Shown here in pieces: positions 1-8,154 of a stretch of DNA of 64,000 nt. The translations under genes and the position numbers were made by a program. The notes beneath the pieces are model-generated. The model searched no databases, had not been told where the DNA came from, and saw nothing but the letters and a program-made list of their open reading frames with translations. The stretch spans positions 148,080-212,079 of the forward strand of contig NZ_FOQD01000015.1 of the NCBI RefSeq assembly GCF_900113665.1, read 5' to 3'. The DNA is from Planctomicrobium piriforme (GTDB lineage Bacteria; Planctomycetota; Planctomycetia; Planctomycetales; Planctomycetaceae). How positions within the stretch are numbered: the first letter of the stretch is position 1; each line of letters begins with the position of its first letter.

Positions 1-3000
1 AGACCATCAGCAGGCCGTTCATTACCGCGACGCCGAGAATCGAAATGAATCCAACCGCCGCCGAAATGTTGAAATAGAGTCCGGCGAACTTCAGTGCCCA
101 CACGCCTCCGATCCCCATCGCCACGACGTTCGCCAGCACGACGCCAGCGTCCAGAAACGAGCGAAACGCCAGGTAGAGCATGATGCCGATCAGAATCATC
201 GACAAACAGAACATGTGTGCGAGCCGTTGTTCGGCTGCTTCCATCTGCTGAAACTCGCCGCTCCACTCCGCGCGATACGGGGCGCGAATCAGCGGTTCGA
301 CTTTCGTCCGCGCGTCGGCGACTCCGCTCGCCAGGTCGCGACCGCGGACTTCAAACTTGATCGCGATGAAGCGTTCCCCCTGCTCCCGATAAATCGTCGA
401 AGCGCCCGGTCGCACAAATGAGCCGTGTTCATCAGGTTCGTCCTTTTCGTTACGCGGCGTCACCAGATCGCTCAGCCGTCGCGTCGGGACTTCAACCGAC
501 AATGGAGCCGCGTTGAATCGGCTCCCCGTCGCACTCGGCAGGTCCATTACCGTGCCTGTCGGAGAGAGCCCCACGGACGCTCCGCTGAACGGCGTCTCCG
601 CCATCGCCAGCCGCATGTCAGGTCGGGTGCTGTTTCCCACCGGCACTGGAATGTTTAATAACGCCTGTTCATCGGCTCGCAACCGCTCCGGCCAACGGAT
701 TGTCACGTCGAAGGTCTTTTCCCCTTCGATCATCTCCGTGACCGCTTTGCCGCCGACCGCGGATTGAATCACCGCCTGGACGTCAGCAGCGGAGACGTTC
801 CACCGCGCACACTTCTGTCGATCGACGGGAAATTCGAGATTCGACTGCCCCTGATTGCGATAGACGCTCGCATTCGCCACACCCGGCACGTTGTTCAAGG
901 CATCACGAACCGCCATGCCCGTCGTTTCGAGCGTATCGAGGTCGGGGCCGTAGATCTTGATCGAGTTCTCCCCCTTCACTCCCGACAAGGCTTCAAGCAC
1001 GTTGTCGCGAATGATCTGCGAGAAGTCCCAGGGGATGCCGGGGAAGTTTTCACCCAGACAGTGCGAAATATCGTCGATCAGCTCCGCCTTGGTGCGGATG
1101 CGTCCCCGCTGCGGGTCGACAGGCCACTCATCCTGTGCCCGCAACGGGAGATTCGCCTGCAGCAGGTAATAACCGCCGGTATCCATCCCATCGTTGGGAC
1201 GCCCCACCGTGGTGGGAATGACGCGGATCTCGGGGAAGGTTTGAATCAACTTGCGAAATTGTTTTGCCCGACCGACCACTTCATCGAACGAAACGTTCAC
1301 TGGAAATGTGCCGCGAACCAGAAGGCCTCCTTCTTCAAGTTCCGGCATGAACTCGCGACCCATGTGCGCCGCGACCAGTCCGGTGAAAAACACCGCGACG
1401 ACAAAGCCGGTCAAAACGAACCAGCGCACCGCTAGCAGCCCACGCAGTTGGGTGCGATAGAACCCTTCAATGGTGCGGACGAAGCGGCTGTCCGGCTTCG
1501 CTTTGACGTTTCTCAAGAACAGCATGCACAGCACCGGCGACACCAGAATCGAGAGCATCAGGGCGCCAAAGAGTGCAAACGCATAGGTATCGGCCATCGG
1601 CCCGAAGATCTGCCCTTCAGGTCCAGTCATCGTGAACAACGGCAGCAACGCGCACACCATCACCCCGGTCGCAAACACCAGACTCCGCTGCACGCTGCCT
1701 GCCGCATTCGCAATCCGCTGGTTCAAGGGCAAATGAGCGTCTTCGCCATGCGACAATCGGCGATAGATGCTCTCGACGATGATGACCGTCGAATCGACGA
1801 TGATCCCGAAGTCAACCGCCCCAATCGAGAGCAGATTCGCTGACTTGCCCCGCGCATACAGCACTCCAAACGCAAACAGCAGCGCCAGCGGAATGTTGAT
1901 CGCGGCAATCACCGCCGCTCGCACGTTCCCCAGGAACATCAGCAAAATCGCGGTGACAAGCGCCATGCCGACCAACAGGTTCTCATGCACGGTCACCGTG
2001 GTCCGGTCGATCAGCGTCGTGCGGTCGTAATAAGGGACAATCCTCACGCCCGGCAGCAGCTTGCCGGACTCGTGCAGGTTGTCAATTTTCGCGAGCACGC
2101 CCTTCAGAGCGGGAAGTGACTTCTCCCCCTTGTACAGCAGCACAATCCCCTGCACGACGTCTTCTTCATCTTCCCAGATCGGCTTTCCTTCGGCATTCAA
2201 CAGCGGCTTGCCGTCTGGACTCGTGGCCGGCGTACTGATCGAAGCCAGCCCCAGCCGCGTCTTTGAGCCGACCACCACGCCGTGCGCGACCAGCGTCTCA
2301 TCATCCACCCGTGCAGTGCCGTCAGCGTTGAGCATCGGTCCGCCGTCGACCAGTTGATCGACTCGGACCGGAATGTTGTTGATCGTCGAAACGACCACCT
2401 GACGCAGCTCCAGGCAGCGTTTCGCTTCTTCTGCTCGCAGAACCTTTGCCGCTTCGACCGGATCTTTGATTCCCAGAACAAGCTGCTGGGGATCATGCCC
2501 CATGCCGAACAACCCGAGCGAGCGGACGACGTTCGTCTGTTCCCCCTGCACGAGGTTATCGCCGCTGCCGTTGGCGTTCGCCTGTTCGAGAACGTCTTCC
2601 AGATGCTTCAACGTGACGCCGTAGTGTCGCAGGCGATCGGGGTCAGGTTGAATCTCATAGCGTTTGACGCTGCCGCCAATCCCACTCACGCCGGCAACGC
2701 CTGGCACTCGCCGCAGTTCCCTTTCGACCAGAAAGTCCTCAACCGCCTGCAGATCGTTCAGCGTATAAACAGGTTTGCCAGTGGCAGGATCAATCGGGTT
2801 CTCAAGCGTGAATCGCAGCACCTCGCCGATCGGACTCGCCGGCGAAATGCTCGCTTCGACTCCCTCGGGCAGCTTCATGCTCGCCAGACGGTTCAAAACT
2901 TCCTGTCGAGCCACCCAATAATCGGTCTCATAGGTAAACTGATTGCGAATCTGCGCCAGTCCGAACAATGACTGGCTCCGCGTCGTATCGAGCCCAGGCA

Positions 3001-3226
3001 TCCCGGCCAACGCCACTTCCAGCGGGATCGTGACCTGCCGTTCGACCTGACCTGCACTGGCCCCCGGATACTGCGCCACGACATCGATGATGGGAGGCGT
3101 CGGGTCGGGGTAGGCTTCGATGTTCACATGCGTGAATGCATACGCCCCGCCAATCGTCAGGCCGATTGTCGCCAGCATCACCAGCAAAGGATTGGCGACC
3201 GCCCAGTCGAGCAGTTTACGAATCAT
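1..3226 (-). CDS. RND heavy-metal efflux pump, CzcA/CusA type (3' end outside window)
   Basis: Inner-membrane RND transporter that would export metal cations or small compounds in exchange for protons, working with a periplasmic adaptor and an outer-membrane channel. The frame is open from ATG 3226 to the left edge (about 1,075 codons seen). It starts MIRKLLDWAVANPLLVMLAT, followed by the porter domain (IEAYPDPTPPIIDV, PGASAGQVERQV). The TM4 proton-relay segment DFGIIVDSTVIIVES at about residue 470-485 keeps the D/D/E pattern of the metal-exporting (HME) branch. Two stretches, about residues 300-355 and 862-925, look like insertions relative to usual CzcA, which is about 1,040-1,060 residues long. 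The adaptor gene lies 190 bp upstream on the same strand. The family is certain; the substrate is not. Confidence 0.93.
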   Translation of the reverse strand, partial: MIRKLLDWAVANPLLVMLATIGLTIGGAYAFTHVNIEAYPDPTPPIIDVVAQYPGASAGQVERQVTIPLEVALAGMPGLDTTRSQSLFGLAQIRNQFTYETDYWVARQEVLNRLASMKLPEGVEASISPASPIGEVLRFTLENPIDPATGKPVYTLNDLQAVEDFLVERELRRVPGVAGVSGIGGSVKRYEIQPDPDRLRHYGVTLKHLEDVLEQANANGSGDNLVQGEQTNVVRSLGLFGMGHDPQQLVLGIKDPVEAAKVLRAEEAKRCLELRQVVVSTINNIPVRVDQLVDGGPMLNADGTARVDDETLVAHGVVVGSKTRLGLASISTPATSPDGKPLLNAEGKPIWEDEEDVVQGIVLLYKGEKSLPALKGVLAKIDNLHESGKLLPGVRIVPYYDRTTLIDRTTVTVHENLLVGMALVTAILLMFLGNVRAAVIAAINIPLALLFAFGVLYARGKSANLLSIGAVDFGIIVDSTVIIVESIYRRLSHGEDAHLPLNQRIANAAGSVQRSLVFATGVMVCALLPLFTMTGPEGQIFGPMADTYAFALFGALMLSILVSPVLCMLFLRNVKAKPDSRFVRTIEGFYRTQLRGLLAVRWFVLTGFVVAVFFTGLVAAHMGREFMPELEEGGLLVRGTFPVNVSFDEVVGRAKQFRKLIQTFPEIRVIPTTVGRPNDGMDTGGYYLLQANLPLRAQDEWPVDPQRGRIRTKAELIDDISHCLGENFPGIPWDFSQIIRDNVLEALSGVKGENSIKIYGPDLDTLETTGMAVRDALNNVPGVANASVYRNQGQSNLEFPVDRQKCARWNVSAADVQAVIQSAVGGKAVTEMIEGEKTFDVTIRWPERLRADEQALLNIPVPVGNSTRPDMRLAMAETPFSGASVGLSPTGTVMDLPSATGSRFNAAPLSVEVPTRRLSDLVTPRNEKDEPDEHGSFVRPGASTIYREQGERFIAIKFEVRGRDLASGVADARTKVEPLIRAPYRAEWSGEFQQMEAAEQRLAHMFCLSMILIGIMLYLAFRSFLDAGVVLANVVAMGIGGVWALKFAGLYFNISAAVGFISILGVAVMNGLLMV

Positions 3227-3322
3227 GGGAATTCACAGTGCCGAGCGGAGAGGGAGAGAAGGATTATCAATCGGTGTGAAAAAGGCATGTTGATCGAGGA
3301 GCGGTTCCACAGTGTGAGAAAC

Positions 3323-3379
3323 GTCCCCCGCCGAGCCGAACATAATTGGCAACAGGGATCATGTGGCTCGACGGGGGAG
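3323..3379. repeat. Inverted repeat between pump and adaptor genes
   Basis: Arms 3323-3337 and 3365-3379 are complementary at 13 of 15 positions and are separated by 27 bp. The core CCGCCGAGCC is shared with the larger inverted repeat at 48735-48816, so this looks like a member of a dispersed palindromic family, not only a local hairpin. It could also affect the relative expression of adaptor and pump. Confidence 0.55.
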
Positions 3380-3415
3380 CTTCATCACCGACCGTGGAGT
3401 GCTTCCATGTTTCAT

Positions 3416-4813
3416 TTAACCAGGATGACGATTTTCCGAATTCAGAACTTCGTGCTGCTCTGTTTCGAGCGAGGTATTCGCCGTGGACACGGCCGGCGGC
3501 GGCAACTGGTCCATTGCGTTCTGCAGCATCAACGCACCGGATGTGACGATCCGCTCTCCGGGATGCAGCCCTGCCTGATCGGCGGTGACGTAAATCTCAT
3601 CTCGAAAACGTCGAATTACATTCACAGGCCGCCGTTCAAAACGGGTTTCGGTATCGCCGACCTGAATGAACACCACGCTCTGCCGACCGTCTTCAACCAC
3701 GGCCTTCGTCGGAAGTTCGAGCTCATTTTCGGACGGCGGCAACTGCATCATCACCGTCACAAACTGTCCGACCTTCAATGCACCGTCCGGATTCTCGACG
3801 CTCCCGGTAAGCAGCGCCGTGTGCTGGGCGGAATCGATCACCGACCCCACTTTGTCGAGCGTTCCCAGGTATTCCGATCCGGGACGCGACGGCAGCGTCA
3901 CCGTCCATTTGACCGGTCGCGGCAATGACTCCAGCAACGGCAAATCTTCTTCATACACGTGCGCCCACACCGCCAACGTCGACAACTGCCCGATCTTGAA
4001 CATGTCAGTCGTGGCGTCGACGATGTCGCCGACGACAATGTTCTTTTCGAGGATGATGCCGGACATCGGCGCGCGAACTTCAAGTCGAGCCCAGCCCTCC
4101 ATGTCATGCGAGAGCGTTTCAGTTTTCATCAGCCGTTCGGCTTCTCCGCGAATGTCCGCAATATCGCTGTCAGTCAGTCGCCAGGTGCGCAGCGTCCGTT
4201 CGACGTTCGCCACTTCCACCATCCTGGTCTGCACGTCCCGCTCGGCATCGCGATAGCTGCGGCCTGGCCCTGCCCCTTCGTCATGCAGCAGCTTCAGACG
4301 ATCACGCAGTTGTTCTTCGGACTTGAGTTTGGTTAGAGCGTCGACGAACTCGCTCTTCTTGTTTCCCAGATCGGTACTCCAGATGACCGCAAGCAGATCC
4401 CCCTTCTGCACCTGATCTCCCACTCGCAGCGGCGGATCGGAACCATCGGTGGAATGTCCAATCTTCACCACTTCCCCGCCAAAACGGGCATGTACCCGCG
4501 AGAGACGGTCATGATCGAGTGCCAGCACTCCCTGAAAGCTCGGTAACCGAATCGCGTGCGACGCCATGTCGGCCGGCGTCGTCTGCAGTCCCATTTTTTC
4601 AGCCACATGACTCGACAACGTCAATTCATTCGGACCCGAACGCACGACTGGCGGCACTGCGGTTTCCGCCGAGGCGGTTCGAGCAGGCGTGCCGGCCTGG
4701 ACCAGATGGCCGGGTGACCGTGACAGAGTGAAGTAACCTGCCGTGCCGACGACGCTCGCCGCGACTCCTGCCATCAGGCACCGGCGCACGTTTTTTGATT
4801 TCTGCGACAACAT
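3416..4813 (-). CDS. RND efflux periplasmic adaptor subunit (HlyD/CusB/CzcB family)
   Basis: Membrane-fusion protein of 465 residues that would link the RND pump encoded just downstream to an outer-membrane channel. It has an N-terminal membrane anchor (about residues 13-30). A split barrel-sandwich (lipoyl-like) domain is marked by HARFGGEVVKIGHSTDGSDP and later APMSGIILEKNIVVGDIVDA. Between these halves lies a helical hairpin (KSEEQLRDRLKLLHDEG and onward), and beta-barrel and membrane-proximal parts follow to about residue 430. The ATG at 4813 gives the complete signal/anchor. It lies 115 bp after the FecR-like gene and 190 bp before the pump on the same strand, so a four-gene operon is likely. 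No channel protein is present in the window. Confidence 0.92.
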   Translation of the reverse strand: MLSQKSKNVRRCLMAGVAASVVGTAGYFTLSRSPGHLVQAGTPARTASAETAVPPVVRSGPNELTLSSHVAEKMGLQTTPADMASHAIRLPSFQGVLALDHDRLSRVHARFGGEVVKIGHSTDGSDPPLRVGDQVQKGDLLAVIWSTDLGNKKSEFVDALTKLKSEEQLRDRLKLLHDEGAGPGRSYRDAERDVQTRMVEVANVERTLRTWRLTDSDIADIRGEAERLMKTETLSHDMEGWARLEVRAPMSGIILEKNIVVGDIVDATTDMFKIGQLSTLAVWAHVYEEDLPLLESLPRPVKWTVTLPSRPGSEYLGTLDKVGSVIDSAQHTALLTGSVENPDGALKVGQFVTVMMQLPPSENELELPTKAVVEDGRQSVVFIQVGDTETRFERRPVNVIRRFRDEIYVTADQAGLHPGERIVTSGALMLQNAMDQLPPPAVSTANTSLETEQHEVLNSENRHPG

Positions 4814-4928
4814 TGGACGAACGTCCTGAAGAGAGCTGGATTGGAACTGTGAAGTGAAAGTCGAACCGATGTCGTCGAGTCACACTGGAGTCATGTGTCT
4901 CGATCCAAATGAATGAACCGGGGATGGT

Positions 4929-5879
4929 TCACTCGCGAAGATGCACGAGATTCAGGGCCACGCGATCAGCAAACTGCCCGGGAAATTCTTCGTCTGCCTG
5001 CTCGCCGTTGGGACGAGTGACGGCCAGACTCACCATCAGGTATTTCGCATCGGCAGGCAGCGGCAGACTGGCCGTCACTTCCTGCCACGATCCGCTGTCG
5101 GCATCAGCCCGGGCATGGCTTCCGCTGAAGCTCAGCGGCTGTTCATGACTTGCGGTCCAGGTGACGTTTTCCTCGCGCGGGTCTTCGTCAAACGCCATGA
5201 GCGTCAGGCCGAACGTATAACCTTCGTCGGCCAGCTCGTTCCGCACCGCATTGAAGAACGCCGAAGCCTCGATCGCCACCGCTTCTTCACCAGGCATCAC
5301 AGCAATGCCGGACAGATCGATCACCTGCGAGAGTTCGCAGTTGTTTTCTGGATGAACTCGGGACTTCACAAACCTCAGCATCCGCTTGCCTTCAAGCGGT
5401 GCAATGCCGTGATGCTCGCCAACCACATCGGCGACATCGCCCGTCCAGGTCGCGCCATCGACGTTCACCGCCGAGGCCGTTGTTCCGTGTTCGAAGCCCG
5501 AGTTGGCTAACGCCAGCGGGCGGCGTCGCGACTCGTCAAATTGTTCTGCCACAAACCACCAGCCGCTGACGATTGCCGTCAGCAGACCGACCGGCGCCAG
5601 TACCCACTTCCATGAATGGCGTCGGGGATGAACTTTGGTGGAAGCAGAATGCTGCAGGCCTGATGACCTCAGAACAGCAATCTTATCTGACGCGACGACA
5701 GCACCGCCGAACTCACGTTCCAGCAGGCCGTCGATCAGCATGTGATCCAGGTATTCTTCCTGCGCAATCGGGTCGTCCAGCAGCAGATCATTCAGACGCT
5801 GCTTTTCGACAGCCGACAATGAACCATCGCTCAGTCGGGCAATCAGTTCCGGCAGTTCGCCAGGTTGTGACGTGTTCAT
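4929..5879 (-). CDS. FecR-like/anti-sigma membrane protein of ECF system
   Basis: Predicted single-pass membrane regulator of 316 residues. The start at 5879 (MNTSQPGELPELIARLSDGS) is chosen because its ATG overlaps the sigma-factor stop codon as ATGA. The N-terminal 50 residues (SAVEKQRLNDLLLDDPIAQEE and following) match the short helical segment typical of planctomycete FecR-type proteins encoded after ECF sigma factors. A membrane segment follows at about residues 90-110 (WVLAPVGLLTAIVSGWWFV). The remaining part resembles a secreted beta-sandwich of about 190 residues (NSGFEHGT, then GKRMLRFV). The inferred role is to hold or tune the sigma factor in response to an envelope signal. A short hairpin without a T-run overlaps the stop (4914-4931). 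Confidence 0.78.
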   Translation of the reverse strand: MNTSQPGELPELIARLSDGSLSAVEKQRLNDLLLDDPIAQEEYLDHMLIDGLLEREFGGAVVASDKIAVLRSSGLQHSASTKVHPRRHSWKWVLAPVGLLTAIVSGWWFVAEQFDESRRRPLALANSGFEHGTTASAVNVDGATWTGDVADVVGEHHGIAPLEGKRMLRFVKSRVHPENNCELSQVIDLSGIAVMPGEEAVAIEASAFFNAVRNELADEGYTFGLTLMAFDEDPREENVTWTASHEQPLSFSGSHARADADSGSWQEVTASLPLPADAKYLMVSLAVTRPNGEQADEEFPGQFADRVALNLVHLRE

Positions 5880-6394
5880 GTCTGCCCCTCCTGCATCTCC
5901 TGCGAGACACAGTTCATGAGAGACTCGCGAATGCGATACAGCATCTGCGACACCGCCCCGACCGTCTGACCGCGTGATGCGGCAATTTCCGTGACCGAAC
6001 CGCCTGACGCGTACCGGCGATTCAACAAGTCGCGATGCTCCTGCGGCAGCTTCTGCAGACATTCCCGCAAATGCTCCGCATACGGAACCGCGTCATCCCC
6101 TCGATCGGCCTGTTTTGAACACAGGTCGTCAAAGAGCTGCTCATCGAAAATGAGTCGGTCACGGTGCATTTTGCGGCGATAATTCAGGACGTGATACCGG
6201 GCAATTCGAGTCGCCCAGGCGAGAAAATTCGTCCCAGACTCAAACTGCTCGGCCTTGTGCCAGAGGGTCAGATTGGTTTCCTGCAGAATGTCTTGCGCAG
6301 CAACACGATCCGGCAGCAACGCCAGAATCCTCGCATACAGCGTGGACTGCGAAGCTGTCAGCAAAGTGACAAACTCATCGGAAGTCTGATCCAC
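5876..6394 (-). CDS. ECF sigma factor (Rhodopirellula/Verrucomicrobium-type subfamily)
   Basis: Extracytoplasmic-function sigma-70 factor of 172 residues that would direct RNA polymerase to a small regulon. Region 2 is visible as RVAAQDILQETNLTLWHKAE with FLAWATRIARYHVLNYRRK. Region 4 is visible as LPQEHRDLLNRRYASGGSV followed by the helix-turn-helix AASRGQTVGAVSQMLYRIRE. The start is GTG at 6394: an in-frame TGA four codons upstream excludes longer forms, and GAGAGGGA precedes it. Its stop overlaps the FecR-like start by ATGA, which indicates translational coupling. The co-oriented efflux genes are likely targets, but no promoter motif was identified with confidence. Confidence 0.93.
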   Translation of the reverse strand: MDQTSDEFVTLLTASQSTLYARILALLPDRVAAQDILQETNLTLWHKAEQFESGTNFLAWATRIARYHVLNYRRKMHRDRLIFDEQLFDDLCSKQADRGDDAVPYAEHLRECLQKLPQEHRDLLNRRYASGGSVTEIAASRGQTVGAVSQMLYRIRESLMNCVSQEMQEGQT

Positions 6395-6929
6395 AAATCC
6401 CTCTCACAAAGGAAATGTACGCCCGCCGGCGAATCTCACACAGATTGATTGAGAGAGGACAGCCGGATTTCACCTGCCCGTAAGAAATCCCCCTAGAACA
6501 GCGGCGTTTCCCCCCCATCAACCTGACGGAGCTGCAAGGAAAGGAAGAGAGACCAGAGTGTTCCAAGTGAATGAGATTCACTCTGAAAGAAAGGGCCACT
6601 CCTGCCAAGAAGAGAGACTTGCTGTGAGCTACTCGACAAGGATTCGAACTTCGACGAACAGAACCAAAGATTCTTCAAGAAAGCTCTCGAACATCCCTGT
6701 TTCGCAACAAGATTCTGCCGCCAACGGAACCTGATGGCCGCTTCCATCTATTTCAATCGAGAAACTTGGTTTGCAGAATTACTGCGGGGTAGTCTGCAGC
6801 TCCTCACAGACGGATTTCGCTGGCCTGCTTTTAACCTGTCACATCACGCTGAGGGTATGAGTGTTGCCTTAAGCCAAAGCATGCTGTTTCAGTAACACCC
6901 CACCAGGTAGTTCCACAGCAGGGACCTCA
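6395..6929. other. Gene-poor interval with tRNA relic
   Basis: No coding frame with convincing composition or start signals is seen here on either strand. The only recognisable item is the tRNA-Gln 3'-half relic at 6630-6674. The interval should also hold the promoter of the sigma-factor operon near 6400-6500, but I cannot assign -35/-10 boxes. Confidence 0.6.
6630..6674 (-). pseudogene. Relic of tRNA-Gln 3' half
   Basis: Aligned by eye with the intact tRNA-Gln at 7938-7982, this 45-nt stretch matches at 37 positions, covering anticodon loop (TTTGG), variable loop, T arm (GTTCGAATCC) and 3' acceptor strand. The stems carry uncompensated changes and the 5' half (6675-6699) is unrecognisable, so no functional cloverleaf can form. 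It has the same orientation as the intact gene and lies 1.3 kb downstream of its 3' end. Confidence 0.75.
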
Positions 6930-7523
6930 TCAGGAGAGCCACCGCTGTCCTGGCATAATCAGCTCCCACTCCTCGCCATTGAAGTGATAGACCGCATCAC
7001 TTTCTCCGAAGCCTGACAAGTCTCCCCTCACGTTGCTTAAGGCGACCGCAGCAGTCGTGTCGTCGATCCATCGCAAAACCATAACACTGTGAATGATGGC
7101 GGGCTCTTGAGTGTCGCGAGTGTAGATTCCGTCATATCGACTGAAGCCTGCCTCGGAAACAGGGCGCAAAACCATCGGGAACTTACCCAATTGGTCAATG
7201 AATTCTCTCGTCGGGTCGAACCGGGTACCCCCTTTATCAAACCCCAGAGCAATGAACCGAACTCGCTCCTTGCAATGCGGATCCGAGAGCATTCCCTTGA
7301 GAATGTGCGTGTAAAGACTTTCCTGCAACTTGGCCCGCGCCGCATCATCCGGCGGCGAATACGGAAAGGTGTTGTGAGTGGAAAGCTCGATCTCCTTCGT
7401 TTTTCTTCGAACGGTCGAAAAGGCGACTACGAGAACTGCAAAGGCAACTACGACACAAAGAACGACGAATCGCTTGGAACTGTGCACCGAACGCCCCTTT
7501 ATTTCGTGAACCTCGCTCGCCAT
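6930..7523 (-). CDS. Membrane-anchored hypothetical protein
   Basis: Protein of 197 residues that I do not recognise. An N-terminal cytoplasmic tail with basic residues is followed by one strongly hydrophobic segment (about residues 18-38, FVVLCVVVAFAVLVVAFSTV), so most of the protein is probably outside the cytoplasm. The soluble part has no known motif. It contains SRYDGIYTRDTQEPAIIHS and ends HFNGEEWELIMPGQRW, which looks like a small beta-rich domain. It stands alone between the tRNA-Gln gene and its relic, with gene-poor DNA on both sides, so it could be cargo of a small integrated segment. The start is an ATG at 7523. Confidence 0.6.
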   Translation of the reverse strand: MASEVHEIKGRSVHSSKRFVVLCVVVAFAVLVVAFSTVRRKTKEIELSTHNTFPYSPPDDAARAKLQESLYTHILKGMLSDPHCKERVRFIALGFDKGGTRFDPTREFIDQLGKFPMVLRPVSEAGFSRYDGIYTRDTQEPAIIHSVMVLRWIDDTTAAVALSNVRGDLSGFGESDAVYHFNGEEWELIMPGQRWLS

Positions 7524-7936
7524 CCAGCAATTTGAGCGTTGCCGTCACCGGACCTGGCAACACATTTCCCAGCCTTATTTGAGATGGGCTACATCTCATG
7601 CGGCGAACTCAATTACGATGATACGCGGAAGCTGCTTGATCGTTGGGAAGAGAGCTGGATGGAATCGGAATTCGAAGCTTGCAATCGATCGACTGCTTCC
7701 ACTGGCGCCGCGCCGCCCCAGAAAGCATGGGGTTCGCCTTCTCACCATATGGCCCATGCCATCGAAGGCAGTCCATGACGATGAGCGGAAGCACTGTTAC
7801 GGTTCACGAACTTGAATGGAACGCTCGTCCATTCAGACATGAAGCGTCAGCAACATCAACGGCCACTAGGGGTTCTTTCACGGCCGCGTCGCCATTGAGT
7901 GAGCACAGCCGCTACCCAGAATCGCCCTAAGTCAAG
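7524..7936. other. Gene-poor interval, possible decayed coding DNA
   Basis: Several short overlapping frames lie on the plus strand around 7539-7815 (for example a frame reading MGYISCGELNYDDTRKLLDR from 7579), but none has a convincing start or extends far. The shift of coding-like text between two plus-strand frames is compatible with a decayed small gene. I cannot name it. Confidence 0.35.
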
Positions 7937-8007
7937 TTACCCGGCGAGGATTCGAACCTCGACGAACAGTACCAAAAACTGTTGTGCTACCGTTACACTA
8001 CCGGGTA
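7937..8007 (-). tRNA. tRNA-Gln (anticodon TTG)
   Basis: The reverse strand folds as a complete cloverleaf. The acceptor arms TACCCGG/CCGGGTA are perfect. The D arm is GTGT with AGCAC, the anticodon stem ACAGT/ACTGT encloses the loop TTTTGGT with anticodon TTG, and the T arm is CGAGG-TTCGAAT-CCTCG. CCA is not encoded. The gene would read CAA codons (and CAG by wobble). A partial degenerate copy lies downstream at 6630-6674. Confidence 0.95.
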
Positions 8008-8154
8008 TCCCTTCGCGAACCATAGCCCGTTTGCGGGGGGAATTGCAAGATTGAAGCCCCTCCAGAAGTGGTTCGGGTTTTGAACGGAAACTGGTTGGCT
8101 TTGCCTCGGGAAATTCCGACCTGCGGGGCCGCGGTGTTTGGGCCTCTGAGGGGG

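Noticed and set aside
4914..4931. Terminator between FecR-like and adaptor genes
   Set aside because: Six-bp stem overlapping the stop codon with no T-run; too weak to break the proposed operon.
7539..7815. Small plus-strand genes upstream of tRNA-Gln
   Set aside because: Overlapping short frames without ribosome sites or recognisable product; kept only as a possible decayed gene in the interval description.
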